Numbered from the stretch's first letter, positions 45,382-55,941 are shown. The stretch: DNA of 64,000 nt from Virgibacillus aidingensis (GCF_010994035.1 NZ_WIXN01000009.1:62001-126000), one strand, 5' to 3'. Made by a program: numbers and translations. The notes: generated by a model not told the origin, from the letters alone.

Positions 45382-46650
45382 ATGAGACAAGAGCCGCTTG
45401 CCTTTCGAATGAGACCTGAACACATAGATGAAATTATCGGCCAAAAACATCTGGTTGCACCGGGAAAAATCATTAGCCGTATGGTCCAGGCAGAGAGACT
45501 GGCTTCCATGATTTTATACGGTCCTCCAGGTACAGGGAAAACATCCATGGCTTTTGCACTGGCCAAGAGTTTAAACCTTCCCGTTAAAATACTAAATGCT
45601 GTAACGGATAAAAAAAAGGACATGGAAATCGTTGTAGCTGAAGCAAAAATGAACGGACAAACAGTATTAATACTCGATGAGGTACACCGGCTGGACAAAG
45701 CGAAACAGGATTTTCTTCTGCCCCATCTTGAAAGCAACTTGCTTACATTGATCGGCTGCACCACGAGTAATCCATACCACTCCATTAACCCGGCCATCAG
45801 GAGCAGGTGCCATTTATTCGAGCTTTATCCTTTAACTGGCGACGATGTAAAGAAAGCCATTAAACGGGCAATAGAGGATAAAGATAAGGGACTTGGAAAA
45901 TATGATGTTGACATGTCACCGCAGGCACTGGAACATTTTGCGGGCAGTGCCAACGGGGACATGCGAGCTGCATTAAACGGCGTGGAACTGGCCATATTTT
46001 CAACTCCTGAAAATGATCAAGGACAAATTGTAATCGGGAGGGAGACGGCTGAAGAATGCATGCAGAAAAAGAGCTTTTCCCACGATAAAGACGGTGATGC
46101 CCATTATGATGTGCTGTCCGCTTTTCAGAAATCCATCAGGGGAAGTGATGTGAATGCAGCCCTGCACTATTTGGGAAGATTGATTGAAGCAGGAGATTTG
46201 GACAGTATTGCAAGAAGAATGATTGTTACAGCCTATGAAGATATCGGTCTTGCAAATCCGCAGGCAGGTCCCAGAGCCGTGGCTGCTGTTCAGGCCGCCG
46301 AAAGGCTCGGTTTTCCGGAAGCAAGGATTCCTTTATCTGTAGCAATTGTGGAACTTGCCTTATCCCCTAAATCCAATACGGCATATGCTGCGCTGGACGC
46401 TGCACTCTCTGATATACGCAAGGGTAAAACCGGCAGCATTCCTGCTCATATTAAAGATGCCCATTATGCAGGGGCAAAATCATTGGGGAGAGGCCTGAAT
46501 TATAAATACCCGCACCATCATGACAGCGGTTGGGTAAAGCAGCAATATTTACCTGACTCTATTAAAAACAAACACTATTATCAGCCAAAGGAAACAGGAA
46601 AATTTGAACAGGCATTAAAACAGGTGTATGAAAACATTCAAAAGCATTAA
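45382..46650 (+). CDS. rarA: Replication-associated recombination protein A (RarA/MgsA)
   Basis: 422-residue clamp-loader-like AAA+ ATPase acting at stalled forks. Walker A is GPPGTGKTS (47-55), Walker B DEVHRLD, sensor 1 TTSNPYHSINPAIRSR; the C-terminal region has KSFSHDKDGDAHYDVLSAFQKSIRGSD and AYEDIGLANPQAG. The ATG at 45382 is 8 nt after AAAAGGA and gives a family-typical N-terminus; upstream GTG and ATG codons fit less well. Confidence 0.96.
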   Translation: MRQEPLAFRMRPEHIDEIIGQKHLVAPGKIISRMVQAERLASMILYGPPGTGKTSMAFALAKSLNLPVKILNAVTDKKKDMEIVVAEAKMNGQTVLILDEVHRLDKAKQDFLLPHLESNLLTLIGCTTSNPYHSINPAIRSRCHLFELYPLTGDDVKKAIKRAIEDKDKGLGKYDVDMSPQALEHFAGSANGDMRAALNGVELAIFSTPENDQGQIVIGRETAEECMQKKSFSHDKDGDAHYDVLSAFQKSIRGSDVNAALHYLGRLIEAGDLDSIARRMIVTAYEDIGLANPQAGPRAVAAVQAAERLGFPEARIPLSVAIVELALSPKSNTAYAALDAALSDIRKGKTGSIPAHIKDAHYAGAKSLGRGLNYKYPHHHDSGWVKQQYLPDSIKNKHYYQPKETGKFEQALKQVYENIQKH

Positions 46651-46703
46651 CTATGAATCTGAACGGGAAATGTGACCAGGCCACAAAAATTATTTTTATA
46701 AAC

Positions 46704-46733
46704 GTATAATTCCGATAGTCCGGGGCAACAATA
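46704..46733 (+). promoter_or_regulatory. Consensus SigF promoter of rsfA
   Basis: GTATA (46704-46708), 15 bp, GGCAACAATA (46724-46733). This matches the SigF consensus GYWTA-N15-GGNRANAHTR at every defined position. rsfA is a SigF-dependent forespore gene in B. subtilis. The start would be near 46740. Confidence 0.82.
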
Positions 46734-46779
46734 GGTTATAAAAATATGAAATCTATTTTTCATCTTTATTTATCGGAAT
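46709..46779 (+). repeat. Inverted repeat between the SigF promoter spacer and the rsfA ribosome site
   Basis: ATTCCGATA (46709-46717) is the exact complement of TATCGGAAT (46771-46779). The 3' arm directly abuts AGGAG (46780-46784). The 5' arm lies inside the -35/-10 spacer and so is absent from SigF-started transcripts but present in rarA read-through RNA. Confidence 0.72.
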
Positions 46780-46794
46780 AGGAGTTGAACGTTA

Positions 46795-47460
46795 ATGGTA
46801 AAAGTAAGACAGGATGCATGGTCACATGAGGATGATCTATTACTGGCGGAAACCGTATTGCGGCATATCCGGGAAGGCAGCACACAACTAAATGCATTTG
46901 AAGAAGTCGGTGATAAACTGAATCGCACCTCTGCTGCCTGCGGATTTCGCTGGAATGCAGAAGTAAGAAATAAATATGATAGTGCTATTGATCTTGCGAA
47001 AAGACAGAGAAAAGAAAAGAAGCGGGCAATGGCAAAAAATATGAAGAAAGCGAGAAAACCTGTAATTTCCCTGCAGCAAAACTATACAAACCAACTGGAA
47101 GCAGTGGGTCATACTGCAGCAGAAAAAGGGGCAAATGAAAATATCACCTTGGAGACGGTTATCCATTTCCTTCAAGGTTTGCAAAAAGACTACTATGCTT
47201 CAAATCAATCAAAAGCTGCCCTGGAACAATCAGAAAACGAAAAGGAAAAATTAGAAGAACAGGTAACCATGCTGGAGAAAAAGCTGAATGAAACGAAAAA
47301 ACAGTTGGACACGATCAGGGAAGACTATGAGGCGTTTATTCAAATCATGGACAGGGCGAGAAAAATGGCTGTTTTGGAAGATAATGGCGCAACCTCAGCA
47401 CCAGCTTTTAGAATGGATAAAAACGGTAATTTACAACAAATAGCACAAGGGTCAAATTAA
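46795..47460 (+). CDS. rsfA: Prespore-specific regulator RsfA family protein
   Basis: 221 residues. The N-terminal Myb/SANT-like DNA-binding domain (about 4-60: DAWSHEDDLLLAETVLRHIREG, GDKLNRTSAACGFRWNAEVR) precedes a basic stretch and a long coiled coil (about 140-195). RsfA adjusts part of the forespore SigF regulon. Its own SigF promoter supports the call; a YlbO-type paralogue cannot be excluded. The ATG has AGGAG 10 nt upstream. It lies about 145 bp after rarA and is followed by a strong terminator. Confidence 0.9.
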   Translation: MVKVRQDAWSHEDDLLLAETVLRHIREGSTQLNAFEEVGDKLNRTSAACGFRWNAEVRNKYDSAIDLAKRQRKEKKRAMAKNMKKARKPVISLQQNYTNQLEAVGHTAAEKGANENITLETVIHFLQGLQKDYYASNQSKAALEQSENEKEKLEEQVTMLEKKLNETKKQLDTIREDYEAFIQIMDRARKMAVLEDNGATSAPAFRMDKNGNLQQIAQGSN

Positions 47461-47497
47461 ACCCGCCAAAAGTAAATAGGAAAATCAGTTTATAAGA

Positions 47498-47540
47498 AAT
47501 ACCATATGAAGCTCTCTACCAGAGATTCATATGGTATTTT
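47498..47540 (+). terminator. Terminator after rsfA
   Basis: AATACCATATGAAGCTCT pairs with AGAGATTCATATGGTATT, one mismatch in about 18 bp, followed by TTT. Confidence 0.88.
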
Positions 47541-47662
47541 AAGTGAAAGGAAAAAAACTTTCATCATACAGTATCCAGAAGCTGATCAGGCTCATGAATA
47601 AAAAAATAAGTATGTCACAGTAGATTCATAAAACAACATAAAAATAATCAAAAACAATATGA

Positions 47663-47691
47663 AAAACGGCTTCCCGAAGAAGCCGTTTTTC
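47663..47691 (-). terminator. Terminator of 6S RNA
   Basis: A perfect 12-bp stem (AAAAACGGCTTC / GAAGCCGTTTTT, 5-nt loop) lies 10 bp beyond the 3' end of the 6S RNA. Its AT flanks allow use from both strands. Confidence 0.92.
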
Positions 47692-47699
47692 TATGTACA

Positions 47700-47909
47700 T
47701 GATCAAATCCCAATCGTGCCGTCTAAATTCAAGTTTTGATCCCGCTCATGGCAGGTGGGTGCTTTGTTCTATATTTATTATGCTTCCCCAAATGTAATAA
47801 ATGGGGCATGCACGCAACATAGAAACAGTTCAAGCTCCCGATTATAAAGGTGTTCGGTCAAAACACTTTTATTAGACGCACACATCAGGATTTGATCTTC
47901 ATTTTCTGT
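47700..47909 (-). ncRNA. bsrA: 6S RNA (6S-1/BsrA type)
   Basis: On the minus strand the closing stem GATCAAATCC (47897-47888) pairs perfectly with GGATTTGATC (47710-47701). The interior reads like Bacillus 6S-1: TGATGTGTGCG, then ATGTTGCG, TGCCCC, GCACCCACCTG, GAGCGGG and GACGGCAC. About 200 nt, between aspS and rarA as in B. subtilis (where tcdA also lies). 6S RNA binds SigA RNA polymerase and tempers transcription in stationary phase. Confidence 0.95.
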
Positions 47910-47915
47910 AAATTT

Positions 47916-47944
47916 ATTTTAACATATGGCTTCTTACTTTTCAA
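47916..47944 (-). promoter_or_regulatory. SigA promoter of 6S RNA
   Basis: On the minus strand TTGAAA (47944-47939), 17 bp, TAAAAT (47921-47916), placing the start about 10 nt before the 6S closing stem. Confidence 0.85.
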
Positions 47945-48003
47945 TAAGCGCTATTATAAAGAGTCGATTACATTTTTTACGCTTTTATAACAAATGCGTG
48001 TAA

Positions 48004-49776
48004 TCAGTCATTTTTTTCTATTAATTGTATAGTCAGCTCTTTTAACTGTTCCTCGCTTACACTGCTTGGTGCATCTGTGAGTAAATCGGAGGCCGAGGCA
48101 GTTTTTGGAAAGAGAATTGTATCACGCAAATTACTTCTTCCGGCCAGCAGCATGACAATCCTGTCCAGACCAAGTGCTACTCCCCCATGAGGCGGTGCTC
48201 CGTATTCCAGTGCTTCCAGTAAGAATCCGAATTGTTCTTCACTTTGTTCTTTGGTAAACCCGAGTATTTTAAACATTTCCTCTTGCTGTTCCCTCTTATG
48301 AATACGAATTGAACCGCCGCCCAATTCATATCCATTTAACACAAGATCGTATGCGTTTGCCCTTACTTTTTGCGGATTCGTTAATAGTTCTGATGCGTCT
48401 TTTTCCGCTGCTGGTGCAGTAAATGGATGATGGGCTGCAAAGTATCTTCCTTCGTCTTCATCATACTCAAGCAATGGCCAGTCAGTTATCCAGAGGAAAT
48501 TGAATTTTGATTCGTCAATCAGACTTAATTCTTTTCCAAGCTTAAGACGCAGCTGACCAAGGCTGTCATATACAACTGACTTTTTGTCTGCACCAAATAA
48601 AAGTAAATCTCCATCTTCTGCACCGGCTTTTTCCTTTAAGGAAGTCTTTTCCTCTTCTGTCAAAAATTTAGAAATCGGCCCCTTCAATTCTTCCCCTTCC
48701 GCTTTTAGCCAGGCTAGTCCTTTTGCACCATAAACTTTTACGAATTCCGTTAATTTATCTATATCTTTTCTTGAGTAATTTGCTGCCTGTCCTTTAACAT
48801 TTAACAAACTGACAATACCGCCGGATTCAATTGCTGATTGAAATACTTTAAATGATGAATCTTCTAGAATATCGGAAACATGTATAAGTTCCATGCCAAA
48901 GCGTGTATCCGGTTTATCTGAACCAAAACGTTCCATTGCCTTATCATAGGATAGTCGGGGAAATGGCAAATGAACGTCTACTCCCTTTACTTCTTTCATC
49001 AGCTGCTGCATCATCTCCTCTGTCATCTCCATGATCTCATCACTGGTCATAAAAGAGGTTTCGATATCAATTTGTGTAAATTCCGGCTGTCTGTCCGCCC
49101 TTAAATCTTCATCGCGAAAACAACGGGCAATCTGATAATATTTTTCAAATCCCCCCATCATAATTAATTGCTTGAAAAGCTGCGGCGATTGGGGAAGGGC
49201 ATAAAATTCTCCTCCATGCACCCTGCTCGGAACTAAATAATCCCTTGCCCCTTCCGGTGTACTTTTCGTTAAGATTGGGGTCTCCATCTCCAAAAAACCC
49301 TGTTCATTTAAAAAATTTCTTACAGACTGTGTTGTCTGATGTCTCAGCTTAAAAGTTTCCTGTAATGTACTTCTCCGCAAGTCGATGTAACGGTACTTCA
49401 GTCTTAAATCCTCCGCAGTTTCTGGATCTTCCTTGATAGCAAAAGGAGGCGTTTTTGATTTATTTAACACATGTAAGCCAGAGGCAATGACTTCAATTTT
49501 ACCCGTTTTCATTTGAGGATTGATCGTTTCCTCATCCCTTTTTACAACGGTCCCCATTATTTCAACTACATATTCACTGCGGATGGCTTCAGCTATTTCA
49601 AGTGCTTCTTTTGAATAATCCGGGTTAAAGACGACCTGAATTAAACCGGATTTATCACGCAGATCAATAAATATTAACCCGCCCAGGTCACGTCGTTTCT
49701 GCACCCAGCCTTTCAGCAATATTTGCTGCCCAACGTTTGATTCTGTCAGTGTTCCTGCATAAATTCTTTCACTCAT
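48004..49776 (-). CDS. aspS: Aspartyl-tRNA synthetase
   Basis: 590-residue class IIb synthetase. The OB-fold anticodon domain (about 1-105) has [26 protein letters not shown]. Catalytic motif 2 is [21 protein letters not shown], an inserted GAD domain follows (about 300-400), and motif 3 is [11 protein letters not shown]. It starts 1 bp after hisS and shares the hisS T-box transcript. Confidence 0.98.
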   Translation of the reverse strand: MSERIYAGTLTESNVGQQILLKGWVQKRRDLGGLIFIDLRDKSGLIQVVFNPDYSKEALEIAEAIRSEYVVEIMGTVVKRDEETINPQMKTGKIEVIASGLHVLNKSKTPPFAIKEDPETAEDLRLKYRYIDLRRSTLQETFKLRHQTTQSVRNFLNEQGFLEMETPILTKSTPEGARDYLVPSRVHGGEFYALPQSPQLFKQLIMMGGFEKYYQIARCFRDEDLRADRQPEFTQIDIETSFMTSDEIMEMTEEMMQQLMKEVKGVDVHLPFPRLSYDKAMERFGSDKPDTRFGMELIHVSDILEDSSFKVFQSAIESGGIVSLLNVKGQAANYSRKDIDKLTEFVKVYGAKGLAWLKAEGEELKGPISKFLTEEEKTSLKEKAGAEDGDLLLFGADKKSVVYDSLGQLRLKLGKELSLIDESKFNFLWITDWPLLEYDEDEGRYFAAHHPFTAPAAEKDASELLTNPQKVRANAYDLVLNGYELGGGSIRIHKREQQEEMFKILGFTKEQSEEQFGFLLEALEYGAPPHGGVALGLDRIVMLLAGRSNLRDTILFPKTASASDLLTDAPSSVSEEQLKELTIQLIEKND

Positions 49777-49777
49777 G

Positions 49778-51055
49778 TCATTTTCCTCCTATTGAACCCT
49801 TCAGTCTTTCTGCCAGTTGCGATAAAGGTATTTCCTCTTCTTTTCCCGTTTCCAATTCTTTTACTTGAATCACTTTCTTCTGCAATTCATCCTCACCAAG
49901 AACTAAGGCATATTTTGCTCCCAGCCTATCCGCAGCTTTGAACTGGGCTTTCAATTTCCGGTTTTGATAGTCCTTATCCGTTCGAATACCATGCTGTCTC
50001 AATTCGTGAACAATCCTCACAGCTTCACTGTTAACCTCATCGCCGAGTGCAATCATGTAGCAGTCCAGAGCGCCTTTAACAGGAATGCTGATATTTTCGG
50101 CTTCAAGGGCCATCAATAATCGTTCCAGTCCCATTCCGAATCCTATTCCCGGTACATCGGGACCGCCAAGCTCTTCCGAAAGACCATTATATCTTCCGCC
50201 TCCGGTCAATGTGGTGATCGCGCCAAATCCATCTGCCTCGCTCATAATTTCAAAAGCAGTATGATTATAATAATCAAGCCCTCTTACAAGGTTTTTGTCT
50301 ACTTCATATTCAATCCCCATTTGGGTTAAATATGTTTTCACCTGTTCAAAATACTTTATTGATTCCTCATTTAAATAATCCAAAATAGAAGGAGCGCTTT
50401 TTATTGCCGGGTGATCCTTATCTTTCTTGCAATCCAGAATTCTTAGTGGGTTTTGAGTCAATCTTGTCCGGCAATCTCCGCAAAGTTCTTCTTTATGCGG
50501 GGTGAAGTGTTCAATCAAAGCCTGGCGATGATTCATTCTGCTTTCCTGATCGCCCAGTGAATTAATAACCAGTTTGAGTGATTTCAGGCCAAGTTCCCGA
50601 TAACATGTCATTGCCAGATCAATGACCTCGGCATCAATGGCGGGATCAGCACTGCCAAGAGCCTCTACCCCAAATTGATTTAACTGGCGCATCCTTCCTT
50701 TTTGCGGCCGCTCATAGCGGAACATTTGTGCGAAATAATACAGTTTTACCGGTTGATTAGGATTTCCATACATTTTATTTTCTACAAAAGCACGAACTAC
50801 AGGAGCTGTTCCTTCAGGCCGTAATGTAAGGCTCCTGCCGCCTCTATCATCAAAAGTATACATTTCCTTTTGTACAATATCAGTGGAATCCCCAACCCCC
50901 CGCTGAAATACTTCCGTATGTTCGAAAAGCGGTGTCCTGATTTCCTTATAATGATACCTGTCACACACATTTTTAATTTTTGACTCTGCAAATTGCCATT
51001 TTGCCGCTTCATCCGGCAAAATATCCACTGTACCGCGTGGAGCTTTAAAGTTCAT
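49778..51055 (-). CDS. hisS: Histidyl-tRNA synthetase
   Basis: 425-residue class IIa synthetase: motif 1 near [13 protein letters not shown], motif 2 [27 protein letters not shown], histidine motif [14 protein letters not shown], then GGGRYNGL and a C-terminal anticodon domain. AAGGGGG precedes the ATG. First gene of hisS-aspS behind a T-box with about 230 nt of extra leader. Confidence 0.98.
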   Translation of the reverse strand: MNFKAPRGTVDILPDEAAKWQFAESKIKNVCDRYHYKEIRTPLFEHTEVFQRGVGDSTDIVQKEMYTFDDRGGRSLTLRPEGTAPVVRAFVENKMYGNPNQPVKLYYFAQMFRYERPQKGRMRQLNQFGVEALGSADPAIDAEVIDLAMTCYRELGLKSLKLVINSLGDQESRMNHRQALIEHFTPHKEELCGDCRTRLTQNPLRILDCKKDKDHPAIKSAPSILDYLNEESIKYFEQVKTYLTQMGIEYEVDKNLVRGLDYYNHTAFEIMSEADGFGAITTLTGGGRYNGLSEELGGPDVPGIGFGMGLERLLMALEAENISIPVKGALDCYMIALGDEVNSEAVRIVHELRQHGIRTDKDYQNRKLKAQFKAADRLGAKYALVLGEDELQKKVIQVKELETGKEEEIPLSQLAERLKGSIGGK

Positions 51056-51285
51056 TAAATATAACCCCCTTATGATTAAACATGCATTATTGCTAAAGGA
51101 TTCCTTGAGAACGCATTTTATTGGGACGCGTTATGATTGAAATCCAAATTCACAGCTCAACGAAAAATTCATTTTATATGAGATATTTCGGTCTGGACAG
51201 TAATCCTTGTACACTTATGCTAATCTTTACGATGGGGCGAGTAAGCACAGCCCCGGATTAAAGTGAAATTAATTAGTCTGTAAAA
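51056..51285 (-). other. Long leader between hisS T-box terminator and start codon
   Basis: About 230 nt without a gene. Only a short GGGGC/GCCCC hairpin is evident near the T-box side. Its purpose is not apparent. Confidence 0.5.
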
Positions 51286-51556
51286 ATAAAAAAACCCTCA
51301 ATCCCCTGTGAAAAGGGACGAGAGTTACCCGCGTTGCCACCCTGATTGGTGCTGATACAGCACCCGCTTAAACAGTTAACGCCTGTCATACGTTCATACC
51401 TACATAAACTTCGGTATCAATCCTCAGGAGTGTCTTTCATTAAGCCATCATGTGAAAATATTTTCAGCCTCTGATATTTTCTCTCTGTGCATGTGGTGTT
51501 TAACTACTTATTCCGTCATCGGTCCTTTTATAAAATGAATAATGTATCCTCGAATG
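51286..51556 (-). ncRNA. T-box riboswitch (histidine) of hisS-aspS
   Basis: The minus strand contains AGGGTGGCAACGCGGG (T-box core), followed by a terminator CCCTTTTCACAGGGG/CTCTCGTCCC-type fold ending in GGGTTTTTTT. A CAC triplet at 51454-51452 in the context TTTTCACATGATGG aligns with the alaS specifier and fits histidine. Confidence 0.95.
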
Positions 51557-51562
51557 ACTATT

Positions 51563-51591
51563 ATATTAAGCAATAGCGAAAGGAATGTCAA
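51563..51591 (-). promoter_or_regulatory. SigA promoter of hisS T-box transcript
   Basis: On the minus strand a perfect TTGACA (51591-51586), 17 bp, TAATAT (51568-51563); a TATAAT exists 3 bp further on with a longer spacer. The -35 overlaps the stop of the small HTH gene upstream. Confidence 0.75.
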
Positions 51592-51761
51592 GTTCGGTTT
51601 ATCTTTTTTTTCAGCCTATTCACTTCCCCGATCGATAAACCGAATTCCTGAGCAATTTCCATACTGTTCGCGTGCTCCTCCATTTCCATAAACCTATGCA
51701 GATTAATTCCAAATACTTCTTTATTATTAACGGATGACCATTGTTTTTCGTGGGTTCGCAT
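51588..51761 (-). CDS. Small helix-turn-helix protein, function unknown
   Basis: 57 residues, ATG at 51761 with AAGGGAG upstream. The second half, MEIAQEFGLSIGEVNRLKKK, has the helix-turn-helix spacing of sigma region 4 or MerR-like proteins. It lies just upstream of hisS on the same strand, a place where B. subtilis also has a small gene (yrzK, from memory). The strong ribosome site and HTH pattern make it a likely real gene. Confidence 0.7.
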   Translation of the reverse strand: MRTHEKQWSSVNNKEVFGINLHRFMEMEEHANSMEIAQEFGLSIGEVNRLKKKINRT

Positions 51762-51869
51762 AACTATTTCTCCCTTTTAATTAAATGTAATAACAAATAG
51801 TTTTGCCTAAAACTCAGGAATTTATTATAATTACCATACGGATCACATTCAATTTATATGGGGGAAACC

Positions 51870-52913
51870 ATGTCTAGATTATATAAAAAGATTTTAATTT
51901 TGATGCCCGCTCTGCTTTTCCTTCAGTTGAGCATGCAGCCTGCATATGCGGATAATGTCAGGATAGATGCAGATAATTTGAATATCCGAAGCGGACCAGG
52001 GACAGTTTATGAGGTTATTGGAGAAGCAAATACCGGGGAGTCCTATCCACTGGTTTCGCAGAAAGAAGAGTGGGCCGAGATTGAATTTGGGGGACAAACA
52101 GGCTGGGTTGCCACTGACTTTATTACAATAGAAACGGAAAATAATGAAACTGCGGCAGATTCCAAAGAAACCTCGATTACCATACCGCAAAATAATACAC
52201 AAATTCGCAGCGGTCCTTCTACGGAAAGCGACATTATTTATTTTGCTGACGAGGGCAGTCAATATGAAATCACAGGGGAAAAGGATGGCTGGTACGAAAT
52301 ATCAGTTGAGGATAGGGAAGGCTATATTTATAAACAGCTGGTAAAAGAGTCGAATTCCTCATCACCAGGTTTCAAGGATAAAACCATTGTTATTGATCCG
52401 GGGCATGGCGGCAGAGATGTTGGTGCCATTGGAGCAACCGGGTCTTTTGAAAAAGATTTTGCATTTTTAACCGCCTATGAATTAAAACAGGAATTGGAGA
52501 TCCTTGGTGCAGATGTAATGCTGGCCAGACCGGATGATGAATTTGTGTCGTTGGGCAGCCGTGTCAGCTTTTCCAACACCATGGACACCGATGCTTTTAT
52601 CAGCATTCATTATAATAGTGTCCCAGAACTGCCTGAAGTCACAGGAATTGAAACCTATTATTTTCAGGAGCAAAATGAAGAGCTGGCTAACTACATTCAA
52701 TCTGAAGTGGTAAAAGCAACTGATGCGAATGACCGGGGCACAACACAGGAAAATTATCTCGTCATCATGCAAAACGTAAAACCTGCCGTACTGGTTGAAT
52801 TAGGCTTTATATCAAATGAAGAAAGAGAAGACCTTCTCGGCACCATCGGCCATCAGAAGAAAATTGTGAGTGGTATTATTAACGGATTGGGAAAGTACTT
52901 CGCCTATGAATGA
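51870..52913 (+). CDS. yrvJ: Secreted N-acetylmuramoyl-L-alanine amidase with SH3b domains (YrvJ-like)
   Basis: 347 residues from ATG 51870, which is better spaced from GGGGG than the ATG at 51858. A signal peptide (to about residue 28, ...QPAYA) is followed by two bacterial SH3 domains (about 30-85 and 100-155: LNIRSGPGTVYEVIGE, TQIRSGPSTESDII). The Amidase_3 domain (about 172-345) has IDPGHGGRDVGAIG, the Glu in GSFEKDFAF, SIHYNS and VELGFISN, which are zinc ligands and catalytic residues. Fewer SH3 repeats than B. subtilis YrvJ. Confidence 0.93.
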   Translation: MSRLYKKILILMPALLFLQLSMQPAYADNVRIDADNLNIRSGPGTVYEVIGEANTGESYPLVSQKEEWAEIEFGGQTGWVATDFITIETENNETAADSKETSITIPQNNTQIRSGPSTESDIIYFADEGSQYEITGEKDGWYEISVEDREGYIYKQLVKESNSSSPGFKDKTIVIDPGHGGRDVGAIGATGSFEKDFAFLTAYELKQELEILGADVMLARPDDEFVSLGSRVSFSNTMDTDAFISIHYNSVPELPEVTGIETYYFQEQNEELANYIQSEVVKATDANDRGTTQENYLVIMQNVKPAVLVELGFISNEEREDLLGTIGHQKKIVSGIINGLGKYFAYE

Positions 52914-52924
52914 AAAGATGAAAA

Positions 52925-52960
52925 TGCGCTCATGAGTCAAAAAACTGACTTTTGAGCGCA
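52925..52960 (+). terminator. Hairpin between convergent amidase and dtd genes
   Basis: TGCGCTCATGAGTCA and TGACTTTTGAGCGCA form a 15-bp stem with two mismatches. T-runs are weak on both sides, but the position between two convergent stops supports termination. Confidence 0.7.
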
Positions 52961-52967
52961 GTTCCTG

Positions 52968-53414
52968 TTATTTATCTTTACTGTCAATAATCAATGTCAC
53001 GGGGCCGCTGTTTGTCAACTGCACATCCATCATTTCCCCGAATTTTCCCGTTTCCACGTGTATGCCCTGTTCTTCTATGAGCTGGTTAAAAAGGTTATAA
53101 TAGCTTAGAGCACTGTCCGGTTTTGCTGCCTTTGTAAAGCTGGGACGTCTTCCTTTTTTAGTATCTCCATACAAGGTGAACTGGGAAATGGACAATATGC
53201 TTCCGTTAACATCCAACAGTGAATGATTCATTTTATTATTTTCATCCTCAAAAATACGTAAATGAATAATTTTATTTACAAGATATTTTGCATCCTCCAG
53301 TGTGTCCTCATGGGTTACGCCGAGAAGAACAACCAAACCGTGATCGATCTCCCCTACTTTTTCATGCTGAACGGTAACACTTGCATTTTTTGCTCGTTGA
53401 ATTACTGCTTTCAT
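52968..53414 (-). CDS. dtd: D-aminoacyl-tRNA deacylase
   Basis: 148-residue proofreading enzyme that frees D-amino acids from tRNA. The catalytic [17 protein letters not shown] and the cross-subunit [10 protein letters not shown] (Gly-cisPro) motifs are intact. It follows relA by about 68 bp, as in B. subtilis. Confidence 0.97.
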   Translation of the reverse strand: MKAVIQRAKNASVTVQHEKVGEIDHGLVVLLGVTHEDTLEDAKYLVNKIIHLRIFEDENNKMNHSLLDVNGSILSISQFTLYGDTKKGRRPSFTKAAKPDSALSYYNLFNQLIEEQGIHVETGKFGEMMDVQLTNSGPVTLIIDSKDK

Positions 53415-53482
53415 CCCTTCGAACTCCTTTTATTTATATCCGTTCTGATTTACACCCTTTTTTGTGTGAAGGTTTGCCCGCC

Positions 53483-55684
53483 TTAATGAAGTGTGCGGGT
53501 TACTGTATAAACATCTTTAATCTGTTTAATCCTGTCTACTATTCTCTGTAAATGATTTGTGTTTTGAATCATAATCGTCAGCTGAATGACAGCCATTCTG
53601 TTTCTGTCGGACCGGCCGTTTACATACGTAATATTCGTTTTGGTTTCATTTACTGCCTGCAATACTTCATTGACTAAACCGCGCCGGTCATAGCCGGAAA
53701 TTTCCAAGTCAACATGATACTGTTTTTGATGACCCTGGCTTCTCTCCCATTCCACATGGATATGGCGCTGTTTTGCCTCTTCTGTTTGCACATTCGGGCA
53801 ATCTGACCGGTGGACGGAAACACCTCTGCCTTTTGTGATATAGCCTGTAATTTTATCGCCCGGCACCGGATTGCAGCATTTGGATAAGCGCACAAGCAGA
53901 TTATCCACACCGGCAACTTTAACACCGGAATCTTTTTTCTGTAACTTTCTTTCATTTACATCAGCGGTTTTAACATCTTCTATCGCTTTGGCGAGGTCCT
54001 GCTCCTGTTGTCTTTCACTCCGTATTTTATCTGTCAGACGGGTTGCAACCAGTGCGGCGGTTATCCCCTGATAACCAACAGCAGCATACATGTCGTCCTC
54101 ATTGCTGAAATTAAACTTTTCAAAAACCCGCTGCAAGTTTTCCTGGGTCAATGCATCTTTCGGATCGATGGAAAGAGCACGAATTTCTTTATCTACCGCT
54201 TCTTTGCCTTTAGATATATTTTCTTCGCGCTTTTGCTTTTTAAAAAACTGTTTTATCTTATTTTTTGCCTGTGACGTTTGCGTAATTTTTAACCAGTCCG
54301 TTGATGGACCATAGGAGTGTTTGGAAGTCATTACCTCTACAATATCTCCATTTTGTAGATTATAATCAAGCGGCTCCATCTTACCGTTTATCTTCGCACC
54401 TACTGTCTTATTGCCAATCTCCGTATGGATTTTATAAGCAAAATCAAGAGGTACAGAGCCTTTCGGAAGTTCAATGACATCCCCTTTAGGTGTGAAAACA
54501 TAAACCATATCGGAGAATAAATCAATCTTCAGCGTTTCCATAAATTCCTCGGCATCATGCGTCTCATTTTGCCATTCCAGTATTTCCCTGAACCAGCTTA
54601 GTTTCTTTTCAAATGATTCTTTGTTATTTACTGATTTCCCTTCCTTATACGCCCAATGTGCTGCAATCCCGTATTCAGCTATCTGATGCATTTCTTTTGT
54701 GCGTATTTGTACCTCCAGAGGATCCCCTTTAGGACCAATCACTGTTGTATGCAATGATTGATACAGATTTGGCTTTGGCATCGCAATATAATCTTTAAAC
54801 CTGCCGGGCATTGGTTTCCAGCATGTATGGATGATGCCGAGCACTGCATAGCAGTCTTTAATGCTGTTGACCAGAATTCTTACGGCAAGTAGGTCATAAA
54901 TCTCATTGAACTGCTTATTTTGCTTGGTCATTTTTCGGTAAATACTATACAGATGCTTTGGCCGCCCTGATAATTCAGCTTCAATATTCACTTCATCCAG
55001 CTGTTTGGACACTTCTTCCATAACATCTTCAATATAGGATTCCCTTTCTTCCCTCTTTTGTTTCATTAATTGGACAATACGATAATATTGCTGAGGGTTT
55101 AAATAGCGTAAAGCGGTATCCTCCAGCTCCCACTTTATCGTGGAAATACCTAGGCGATGTGCAAGCGGCGCAAATATTTCCAGTGTTTCATTGGAAATAC
55201 GAAACTGTTTTTCAGGCGGCAAATGCTTCAGTGTACGCATATTATGCAGACGGTCTGCCAGTTTAATTAATATTACCCGGATATCCTTTGCCATTGCTAC
55301 AAACATTTTACGGTGATTTTCCGCTTGGATCGCTTCCTGGGATTTATATTTAATTTTACCAAGCTTGGTAACGCCATCTACAAGCATGGCAACCTCATGA
55401 TTGAATATATCCTCAATTTTTTCCAATGTAATCTCTGTGTCCTCGACGACATCATGCAAAAATCCGCCTGCAATTGTTTCAGCATCCATTTCCAAACCCA
55501 CTAGTATTCCGGCTACCTGGACCGGATGAACAATATAAGGTTCTCCTGATTTTCGAAATTGATCTTTATGCGCCTCTTTTGCAAATTCATAGGCTTTGCG
55601 GAGAAATGAAATATCATCTGCGGACAGATATTTTTCTGCTTTTTTTATAATTTCTTCTATTGTTAAAATGTCGCCTTTTGCCAT
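53483..55684 (-). CDS. relA: Bifunctional (p)ppGpp synthetase/hydrolase Rel
   Basis: 733 residues. The HD hydrolase domain (about 25-180: [14 protein letters not shown]) is intact, so the enzyme should both make and break ppGpp. The synthetase domain (about 235-345), TGS domain (about 390-450: [25 protein letters not shown]), conserved-cysteine domain ([11 protein letters not shown]) and C-terminal ACT domain complete it. Its partners here are dtd downstream and apt upstream. Confidence 0.98.
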   Translation of the reverse strand: MAKGDILTIEEIIKKAEKYLSADDISFLRKAYEFAKEAHKDQFRKSGEPYIVHPVQVAGILVGLEMDAETIAGGFLHDVVEDTEITLEKIEDIFNHEVAMLVDGVTKLGKIKYKSQEAIQAENHRKMFVAMAKDIRVILIKLADRLHNMRTLKHLPPEKQFRISNETLEIFAPLAHRLGISTIKWELEDTALRYLNPQQYYRIVQLMKQKREERESYIEDVMEEVSKQLDEVNIEAELSGRPKHLYSIYRKMTKQNKQFNEIYDLLAVRILVNSIKDCYAVLGIIHTCWKPMPGRFKDYIAMPKPNLYQSLHTTVIGPKGDPLEVQIRTKEMHQIAEYGIAAHWAYKEGKSVNNKESFEKKLSWFREILEWQNETHDAEEFMETLKIDLFSDMVYVFTPKGDVIELPKGSVPLDFAYKIHTEIGNKTVGAKINGKMEPLDYNLQNGDIVEVMTSKHSYGPSTDWLKITQTSQAKNKIKQFFKKQKREENISKGKEAVDKEIRALSIDPKDALTQENLQRVFEKFNFSNEDDMYAAVGYQGITAALVATRLTDKIRSERQQEQDLAKAIEDVKTADVNERKLQKKDSGVKVAGVDNLLVRLSKCCNPVPGDKITGYITKGRGVSVHRSDCPNVQTEEAKQRHIHVEWERSQGHQKQYHVDLEISGYDRRGLVNEVLQAVNETKTNITYVNGRSDRNRMAVIQLTIMIQNTNHLQRIVDRIKQIKDVYTVTRTLH

Positions 55685-55941
55685 ATAAAATCACCTTGTC
55701 TGTATTCCGATTTACTGTCTGTGTATGAAAGAAGGAGAGGTTTTCTCTCCCTTAAAAAATATTTCTATAATTAGGCTTGTAAAAATAAGAAAAATTAAAA
55801 GTATTTTTGTCTAAATATCATTATATTAATAATTATATGCTTTTCTGTTTTATATGTACAATCATACATTTTATATATTAAGAGGGGTCTGACATTGGAA
55901 TACTTCATTTCCGCCAGACCACATCAATTAACTGCAATCCA

